From a virus, in the IMG/VR virus record IMGVR_UViG_3300001041_000017, positions 1 to 64,000 of that record: 64,000 bases of DNA. One strand, given 5' to 3'. This document shows, one piece after another, positions 58,658-64,000 of the stretch. Made by a program: the position numbers and the translations under genes. How positions within the stretch are numbered: position 1 is the stretch's first letter; each line of letters starts with the position of its first letter. The notes beneath the pieces were generated by a model that saw nothing but the letters and a program-made list of their open reading frames with translations, ran no database searches and was not told where the DNA came from.

Positions 58658-59551
58658 GTGAAGAAGGGTCAATGCCAACAATGCCAAATATGTAGTTATT
58701 CCTGTGAGGACAAGGATTTACTTCTGAAACATCTAGAAGAATACCACGGATTAAGAGTAGGTTTTGTTTTAGAGAATGAGACAGGTGTTTTAGAGAACGA
58801 AATGTATCTAATAAGAGAAGGTCTCAGTAGTTCTATAGAGAAAGTTATAAGAAAGATGAGACCTTACTTAATTAAGGCTGTAAACCAGAAGTATTCTAAT
58901 TATCCCTCGAATCTTATGAATAAAGATGATTTTATCTCTATTGCAGAGATTTCTATTTGGGAGAGCTTGAATTGTCAGATAGAAAATCCAGAAATAAAGG
59001 ATAAATGTTATAAATATATTTGTCCGGTATGTGGTAAAGCGTTTACTAGCATGATTAGATACGAAAAACATTTGCTGGTTAAGCATGGTAAACAAATCTC
59101 CCCTAAAGTATCTATTGGAGAATTTGTTAACTTCAGATTAGGGGTACGACTCCAAAATGCCGTTAGAGATGAATACGCTCAAAAACGGCAAGGGAATCAT
59201 TTTTATAGTCGGGACGATGAAATGTCCCAATCATTATATTTAGACTATGCTTCTGAGAGAGACGAAGATTCTGATTTTAAGGAACTTGACTCTGGTATAA
59301 ACATAGAGGACGAAGTTTCTGAAAAGTTTTTGATTGAGGGAATAATCAAGAGACTTGGATCTTCTAATATAGATAAGGCAATTATAATTCAGCTATTTCG
59401 TGGTATAAAAGTAAGAAAAATTGCCACTAAAATATATAACGCTTATGGAGAGCATTCGTCTATTAAATCAGCTACTACAACCGTCAAAAATATGATAAAA
59501 GTTCTACTGGAGAACGGAAATGTATTTGAAGACGGTTTAAAAATATCATAA
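58658..59551 (+). CDS. Sigma-factor-like protein with two C2H2 zinc fingers (297 aa)
   Basis: Reading order: C2H2 finger 1 at C9-x2-C12-x12-H25-x4-H30; a segment like sigma region 2.1-2.2 at about 59-105 (IEKVIRKMRPYLIKAVNQKY and KDDFISIAEISIWESLN); C2H2 finger 2 at C122-x2-C125-x12-H138-x4-H143; a segment like region 2.3-2.4 at about 151-173 (VSIGEFVNFRLGVRLQNAV); then a region 4-like helix-turn-helix at about 230-290 (KAIIIQLFRGIKVRKIATKI). Domain likeness is by eye. It is the first gene after a perfect early promoter and so may redirect RNA polymerase. GTG start 58658 behind GAGAGGAGAGATATTTT. Confidence 0.65.
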   Translation: MKKGQCQQCQICSYSCEDKDLLLKHLEEYHGLRVGFVLENETGVLENEMYLIREGLSSSIEKVIRKMRPYLIKAVNQKYSNYPSNLMNKDDFISIAEISIWESLNCQIENPEIKDKCYKYICPVCGKAFTSMIRYEKHLLVKHGKQISPKVSIGEFVNFRLGVRLQNAVRDEYAQKRQGNHFYSRDDEMSQSLYLDYASERDEDSDFKELDSGINIEDEVSEKFLIEGIIKRLGSSNIDKAIIIQLFRGIKVRKIATKIYNAYGEHSSIKSATTTVKNMIKVLLENGNVFEDGLKIS

Positions 59552-59558
59552 ATAATTT

Positions 59559-59600
59559 AAGAAGAAACCTTTTACAATAAGAGGTTTCTTCTTAATTTTT
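59559..59600 (+). terminator. Rho-independent terminator
   Basis: AAGAAGAAACCT (59559-59570) pairs perfectly with AGGTTTCTTCTT (59582-59593), followed by AATTTTT. It ends the sigma-like gene transcript. Confidence 0.88.
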
Positions 59601-59648
59601 GATAAAATTATAAAAATTTTTCTACTAATCGTAAAAATAAAAAAGCAA

Positions 59649-59670
59649 TTGATATATTAAAGATAGAGGG
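59649..59670 (+). promoter_or_regulatory. Possible phage-type promoter core
   Basis: TTGATATATTAAAGATAGAGGG (TATATT at 59653-59658) closely matches the core and start region of the phage-type promoters, but the -35 region (CGTAAA) only partly matches GGGAAA. It lies after a terminator and before the triple zinc-ribbon gene. Confidence 0.5.
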
Positions 59671-59712
59671 TAATTAAACACAAAATACAAAAGGTAAAGG
59701 GAGGAATTGTTT

Positions 59713-60543
59713 TTGGCTAAGAAAACAACTGAAAAAAAGGACGATAAGAAAACTTCCAAGACTAAATCCAAATTTAAACTGAAGGATTTACTAGCCGGGG
59801 CTGAAGCTCTTGAGCTTGATACAGATGATATCGAGGATGATGCAAAGGCTTTAGAAGCAGCCATTGATGATGCTGTTTCAGATTTAGACGAGGATGATAC
59901 CTGTGAGTGTGGTGAGTGCGGTAAAGACATTCCTGACGTAGACACTTGCCCCTACTGCGGTAAAGTCTTCGAAACAGACGACTCCGATGAAGACGAAGAA
60001 TCGGATGAAGATAACGACGAAGAAGAGGAAGAAGAACCTGCCACTATTAAGACTGTGGGCAAAGGCAAGAATAAAACCTTTAGCTGCTCTAAGTGCGGTA
60101 AGGCTGTAAAAGAGGATTCCAAGTCTTGCCCTAATAAGAAGTGTAAAGCTGTTTTTGAGACCGAAGAAGAGGATGAGGACGAGGAAGAAGAAACGTCCAA
60201 AAAGTCCTCTAAGAAGGATGATAAAAAAGCTGGCAAGGCTTCCGATAAAAAATCGGGCAAGGGTAAGAAAGATCCCGATCCGGAAGAAGAGGAAGATGAG
60301 GACGACGAAGAGGATGAAGAAGAAGTCGTCTATATAACTACTTCCGGTAAGGGTAAGAAGAAGAAATTTATCTGCTCAGGCTGCGGTGAAGAAGTAAAAG
60401 AAACCGCTAAAAAGTGCAAGGGTTGTAAGGCCGTATTTGGCGAAGAACCCGAAGAAGAGGAAGACGAGGAAGAAGAAACTCCTCCTCCGAAGAAGTCTTC
60501 CAAGAAGGACGATAAGAAGTCGTCCAAAAAGGGTAAGAAGTAA
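59713..60543 (+). CDS. Acidic protein with three zinc ribbons and lysine-rich linkers (276 aa)
   Basis: Three similar zinc ribbons, each two C-x2-C or close variants: CGECGKDI...CPYCGK, CSKCGKAV...CPNKKCKA and CSGCGEEV...CKGCKA. They are separated by long runs of Glu/Asp and by repeated Lys/Ser blocks (KKSSKKDDKK). The N-terminal 60 residues are basic and then acidic. Codon use is richer in G/C than neighbours and the binding site is strong (AAAGGGAGGAATTGTTT before TTG 59713). The mix suggests interaction with both nucleic acids and proteins, but the function is unknown. Confidence 0.65.
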   Translation: MAKKTTEKKDDKKTSKTKSKFKLKDLLAGAEALELDTDDIEDDAKALEAAIDDAVSDLDEDDTCECGECGKDIPDVDTCPYCGKVFETDDSDEDEESDEDNDEEEEEEPATIKTVGKGKNKTFSCSKCGKAVKEDSKSCPNKKCKAVFETEEEDEDEEEETSKKSSKKDDKKAGKASDKKSGKGKKDPDPEEEEDEDDEEDEEEVVYITTSGKGKKKKFICSGCGEEVKETAKKCKGCKAVFGEEPEEEEDEEEETPPPKKSSKKDDKKSSKKGKK

Positions 60544-60590
60544 ACTTTTAATAACCTGTCCCGGCACTTCCATCTGTTCCGGTATAGAGA

Positions 60591-60620
60591 AATCGCCTTT
60601 AATATCAAGGCGATTTTTTT
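60591..60620 (+). terminator. Rho-independent terminator
   Basis: AATCGCCTT (60591-60599) pairs perfectly with AAGGCGATT (60607-60615), then T residues. It ends the zinc-ribbon gene transcript just before the next promoter. Confidence 0.92.
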
Positions 60621-60638
60621 ATTTTATTTTTCAAACAA

Positions 60639-60667
60639 GGGAAAAAACGAATTTATTTATATATAAT
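60639..60667 (+). promoter_or_regulatory. Phage-type promoter (GGGAAA-17-TATAAT)
   Basis: GGGAAA (60639-60644), 17 nt and TATAAT (60662-60667) are followed by ATAGATAAGGAGG, where the start region merges with the dut ribosome binding site. One of the four clear members of the promoter family. It would drive dut, the 61154 gene and the polymerase. Confidence 0.68.
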
Positions 60668-60691
60668 ATAGATAAGGAGGAAAAATTGAAA

Positions 60692-61120
60692 ATGTCTATA
60701 CCGACAGGATTAATTCTAGTAAATAAAGAATGTATGCCATTTCGGAAATACGAAACAGATTCAGGCTGGGATGTTAAAGCTAATATTAAAAGAAATATTA
60801 TAATCTGGCCTTTCTGTAGAAAAACAATTCCAATTGGGATAAAAATAGAACCTCCAGAATTTATTTGTTCAGAGGTTAGACCTAGAAGCGGATTATCAAA
60901 AGATGAAGGTTTGATAGCTGTGGTAGGAACCATAGATACAAACTACAGGGGAGAGATAGGAGTTACATTATTGAACTTCTCATTCTGGCCTAAAGTAGTT
61001 AAACCTTATCAAAGGATAGCTCAAATTGTTTTCGCTAAAAGATTCAATATTGAGTTTCTTGAGAAAGTAAGATTTAAGGAAACAGACCGGGGAACAAATG
61101 GTTTCGGTTCCACTGGTTAG
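60692..61120 (+). CDS. dut: dUTP pyrophosphatase (dUTPase)
   Basis: It hydrolyses dUTP to dUMP, which limits uracil in DNA and feeds dTMP synthesis. All five trimeric dUTPase motifs are visible in the 142 aa: DSGWDVKA (about 20), RPRSGLS (about 68), GTIDTNYRGEIGV (about 83-95), RIAQIVF (about 112) and RGTNGFGSTG (C-terminus). In-frame TTG 60686 and ATG 60692 are both possible behind AAGGAGG; I list the ATG. The longer upstream frame covers the preceding terminator and is not real. Confidence 0.93.
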   Translation: MSIPTGLILVNKECMPFRKYETDSGWDVKANIKRNIIIWPFCRKTIPIGIKIEPPEFICSEVRPRSGLSKDEGLIAVVGTIDTNYRGEIGVTLLNFSFWPKVVKPYQRIAQIVFAKRFNIEFLEKVRFKETDRGTNGFGSTG

Positions 61121-61153
61121 TTATATAAAATAAAATTAGAGGGGGATTTTATA

Positions 61154-61525
61154 ATGAATACAGCAACAAGAGATAAGTTTTCAGCAAACTATTCGGCCAG
61201 AACACCCAAAGAGGCTATTGCCTTAATCTTAACCAAAGGAAAGGCTGTTATTAATGCCAAAAACAACCTACCTCCGACATTGGGTGCTTTGGAGGCTATG
61301 TATCTGCCGTATACTATGGATTTCGAAGACAGAACTTGGACAATCCGGTTAAAGGATTCTATGGTAAGAATCGAACCTGACAGGGCTGTTGAAAAACCAG
61401 TGGTGAAACTGGCTGAGAAAGAAGAGGTGGAAACCACTCCTCCGGTTCCGGCGAAAGCTGAAAAGAAAGTTAAAGGTGGTCAGCAGGTAACAGCAGAAAC
61501 CATTTCTGCCTTATCAGAGGAATAA
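61154..61525 (+). CDS. Protein of unknown function (123 aa)
   Basis: ATG 61154 follows TTAGAGGGGGATTTTATA. Residues 1-80 may be a folded domain (RTPKEAIALILTKGKAVINA, WTIRLKDSMVRIEP), followed by a Lys/Glu/Pro-rich tail. Its codon use looks well expressed. It lies between dut and the polymerase gene, so a role in DNA metabolism is possible. Family not recognised. Confidence 0.65.
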   Translation: MNTATRDKFSANYSARTPKEAIALILTKGKAVINAKNNLPPTLGALEAMYLPYTMDFEDRTWTIRLKDSMVRIEPDRAVEKPVVKLAEKEEVETTPPVPAKAEKKVKGGQQVTAETISALSEE

Positions 61526-61529
61526 AATA

Positions 61530-64000
61530 TTGAGCAGTAAAACTTTTCTCTCCCTTCATGTCCATGAAGAATATAGTCTTAGAGACGGAATGGGAACAGT
61601 AGAAAAACTGGCTGAGATAGCGAAGAGCAGGGGAAACCCTGCTCTTTGTGTTACTAATCATGGAACTATTGGTCAGTATGCAAGACAATACTTCTCTTGC
61701 CGGGATGAGGGTATTAAACCCATTTTCGGCTGCGAAGTATACGTTAATAATTTTAGGGATGAAGTAAAAGAAATCATAGAAAAAATTAAGATACTTAAAG
61801 AAGAAAATAAGAAAATTAAGAACGATAAAGATCCGGTATCAATAAAAAATCTAAAGAAAATAGTTAAACTGGATTCAAGACTAGAAAAGATAAAACCAAA
61901 CAATCACTTAATTTTATTAGCAAAAAATAAAACTGGTTTAGACAATCTAATAAAGATAACGAATGATGGTTGGAAGAACGGATTCTATAGTAGGCCAAGG
62001 GTCACTATGGATTTTGTAATGGAAAACAAAGAAGGTTTAATAATTTCTACAGCTTGCATTGCTGGAGAGATTCCTCAAACCTTAATTAAAGAAGGTTATG
62101 AAGAAGCAAAAGAATTACTTTTAGAATGGAAAAAAGTATTCGGTAAAAGTAATCTATTTGTTGAAATAACTATGATAGATTTTAAGCAGCAAGTAAAAAT
62201 TACAAAAGAATTAATTAGACTAGCAAAAGAATGTAAGTTGAAATGGATTGTAACAACAGACAGTCATTACATAGAACCAGAGGACTCAGAAACTCACGAT
62301 ATACTTCTTATGATTAATTCTGGTAAGACGGTAAATGATCTTCAAAAGAATCCAGAAGAAGTATGGCAATTTGAAAGTAAAGATCTCTGGTATAAGGATT
62401 ACAAAGGAATGTATCGAACCTGGAAAAAACATTATAGAAAAGTTATGTCTAAGGAAGACTTTCATTCAGCTATAGATAACGTAATGGACATTGTAGAAAG
62501 AATTGAAGAGTTTGATTTAGATACTTCGGTAAAACTTCCTATGATTTATGAAACTCCAGAGGAAGGGTTTAGAGAATTAAAAAGATTATGTAAAAAGGGT
62601 TGGAAAAGAAGAGAAATAGAGAATGAGGATAATATTCCTGATTACATAGAAAGAAGAGATTTTGAACTTGGTGTTATTGAGCAAATGGAGTATGCTGATT
62701 TCTTTTTAATTATGGAAGATATGTTAAGTTGGGCAAGAATGGAAAAAATACCTGTAGGTCCCAGCCGAGGATCAGCAGCAGGATCATTAGTTTCATATCT
62801 TCTTGGTATTACTGATATTGATCCCCTTAAACATAATCTACTTTTTGAAAGATTTATTAACATAGATAGAAAAGACGTTCCAGATATAGACGTAGATTTC
62901 AGTCCAGAAAGAAGAGGAGAAGTAAGAAATTACTTAAGAGAAAAATATGGTCACGAATATACGATGTTTATAGGATCCTACGGAACCTTTGGAACTAAGG
63001 CCGTAATAGGTGATGTTTCAAGAGTGTTATGTATTCCGCTAGGTGAAGTATTTAGAGTAACTACAAAAATGGCCGGAGGGGTAGACGAAGATCATACTTC
63101 ATGGGAAGACTTAAGAAAATTCTACCCAGACCTTGATAATTTCTTTGACAAATATCCAGAAGCATTTAATTTATGTGAAAGGTTGAGAGGACAAATTAAA
63201 AACCTTTCAAAACATGCTGCTGGAGTAGTAATTTGTAGCCAGAATGTTTATAACTCAATGCCCATCCATACGATAGACGGAGTAGAAGTTACAGCTTTAC
63301 AGATTGGCCTAAACAGAAAATATAAAGAACTTGAAGAATTAGGATTCCCAAAGTTTGATTTATTGGGACTGAATAATTTAGATGTTATTTATGATTGTGT
63401 AAGATTAATTGAAGAAAATCATGGGAAGAAAATAGACTTATTAAAAATACCATTGAACGATAAGAAAGCATTAAGATTGGGAAACAAGAAAGATACATTA
63501 GGTGTATTCCAATTAGAAACACATTTGATGAGACAAATTATAGATACAATCGGAATAAATACTTTTAACGATATTTCAGCTATTGTAGCTATTGCAAGAC
63601 CAGGACCGTTGAACGCAAAAGTACATGAATTTTATGCTGATAGAAAATCAGGAGAAGAAAAATTCAAGATACCTGAATGTTGGGAGAATGATTTAAGATC
63701 ATCTTTTGGTTTGATTATTTACCAGGAACAAGTTATGAATATGGTTCAGAGGATCGGATTCTCTCAAGCTGAAAGTAATAAATTTAGAAAATTCGTTTCT
63801 AAGAAACCATTACCAGATGAACCACTTTATAAAGATTTCTTAGCATACAAGAAAAGATTTATAAAAGGTGCTGTGATGTCTGGGATATCCAAAACAGAGG
63901 CTAAAAAGTATTGGCAAGACATTGAGTTCTTCAGCAAATATTCATTTAACCTGAGTCATTCTGTGGCCTATGCTTTAATTGCTTATTGGGAATTATATTT
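61530..64000 (+). CDS. dnaE: DNA polymerase III alpha subunit (DnaE-type), 3' end outside window
   Basis: The frame runs from TTG 61530 (behind AGAGGAATAAAATA) to the window edge, 823 codons without a stop. The PHP domain begins SLHVHEEYSLRDG, with TNHGTIG at about 50. The polymerase core has GPSRGSAAGS (about 410-419), PDIDVDF (about 450) with its metal-binding acidic residues, and FNLSHSVAYA near 805. It is the replicative polymerase of C family type, expected to be about 1000-1150 aa in all. The phage thus supplies its own replicase. Confidence 0.93.
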   Translation, partial: MSSKTFLSLHVHEEYSLRDGMGTVEKLAEIAKSRGNPALCVTNHGTIGQYARQYFSCRDEGIKPIFGCEVYVNNFRDEVKEIIEKIKILKEENKKIKNDKDPVSIKNLKKIVKLDSRLEKIKPNNHLILLAKNKTGLDNLIKITNDGWKNGFYSRPRVTMDFVMENKEGLIISTACIAGEIPQTLIKEGYEEAKELLLEWKKVFGKSNLFVEITMIDFKQQVKITKELIRLAKECKLKWIVTTDSHYIEPEDSETHDILLMINSGKTVNDLQKNPEEVWQFESKDLWYKDYKGMYRTWKKHYRKVMSKEDFHSAIDNVMDIVERIEEFDLDTSVKLPMIYETPEEGFRELKRLCKKGWKRREIENEDNIPDYIERRDFELGVIEQMEYADFFLIMEDMLSWARMEKIPVGPSRGSAAGSLVSYLLGITDIDPLKHNLLFERFINIDRKDVPDIDVDFSPERRGEVRNYLREKYGHEYTMFIGSYGTFGTKAVIGDVSRVLCIPLGEVFRVTTKMAGGVDEDHTSWEDLRKFYPDLDNFFDKYPEAFNLCERLRGQIKNLSKHAAGVVICSQNVYNSMPIHTIDGVEVTALQIGLNRKYKELEELGFPKFDLLGLNNLDVIYDCVRLIEENHGKKIDLLKIPLNDKKALRLGNKKDTLGVFQLETHLMRQIIDTIGINTFNDISAIVAIARPGPLNAKVHEFYADRKSGEEKFKIPECWENDLRSSFGLIIYQEQVMNMVQRIGFSQAESNKFRKFVSKKPLPDEPLYKDFLAYKKRFIKGAVMSGISKTEAKKYWQDIEFFSKYSFNLSHSVAYALIAYWELY

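Noticed and set aside
59625-60608. Long Ser/Phe-rich open frames on the - strand across the zinc-ribbon gene
   Set aside because: They are mirror frames of the Glu/Lys-rich + strand coding sequence, as shown by poly-Ser and poly-Phe composition, and have no ribosome binding sites.
60437-60691. N-terminal extension of dUTPase
   Set aside because: The extra 85 codons run through the preceding gene, a strong terminator and a promoter, and the dUTPase motifs begin right after ATG 60692.
1-64000. CRISPR arrays and tRNA genes
   Set aside because: I found no regularly spaced direct repeats with unique spacers, and no cloverleaf-like segment with a GTTCGA-type T loop outside coding regions.

Overview
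The window is a contiguous piece of a temperate tailed-phage (siphovirus-type) genome or prophage from a low-GC Gram-positive host. Evidence for the host: AT-rich DNA, strong AGGAGG-type ribosome binding sites, many TTG start codons, PBSX/SPP1-like head genes, a large serine recombinase beside an XRE repressor, and consensus sigma-A promoters. An anaerobic ribonucleotide reductase activase (NrdG) hints at an anaerobic host such as a clostridial lineage (inference). All genes except the repressor are on the + strand. No tail sheath gene is recognised, so a long non-contractile tail is likely.

Layout. (1) 1-2527: packaging (small and large terminase). (2) 2545-6368: an accessory block with its own promoters and terminators: small unknown genes, two zinc-ribbon proteins, nrdG, and a HExxH metallopeptidase-like gene that seems to start at an ATA codon. 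(3) 6428-19193: head and neck: portal, MuF-type minor head protein, a run of Ig-like proteins, a GNAT-XkdF prohead protease fusion, scaffold, major capsid protein, an M15 peptidase, an Acb2-like anti-CBASS protein, and connector genes. (4) 19206-28484: tail tube, tail assembly chaperones joined by a -1 frameshift, tape measure, distal tail, hub and a three-domain murein hydrolase. (5) 28500-48189: about 20 kb of adsorption and fibre genes, with a four-member paralogue family, lectin-like, Ig-like and DNRLRE domains, and a long repeat region that looks like a beta-solenoid. (6) 48210-48923: holin-type lysis genes. (7) 49148-56055: replication: SF2 helicase, initiator-like proteins, helicase loader, DnaB helicase and primase. 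(8) 56199-58657: lysogeny: serine recombinase, convergent repressor and a divergent control region. (9) 58658-64000: early region: a zinc-finger sigma-like protein, a triple zinc-ribbon acidic protein, dUTPase, and DNA polymerase III alpha (cut by the window end).

The most notable system is a possible transcription circuit. A consensus sigma-A promoter (58520-58548), divergent from the repressor, drives a 297-aa protein that reads like a group of sigma-factor regions 2 and 4 with two C2H2 zinc fingers, one of them inserted inside region 2. Elsewhere at least four intergenic regions carry a shared promoter with an unusual GGGAAA -35 box, a 17-18 nt spacer, a TATAWT -10 box and a conserved AGATAAGG start region. 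These precede replication, nucleotide and accessory genes. I infer that the sigma-like protein may read these promoters; the sequence does not prove it.

Other items worth attention are the Acb2-like protein placed among head genes, the acetyltransferase-protease fusion, a double hairpin over the start of the 792-aa gene at 36711, and the noncanonical start codon at 5394.
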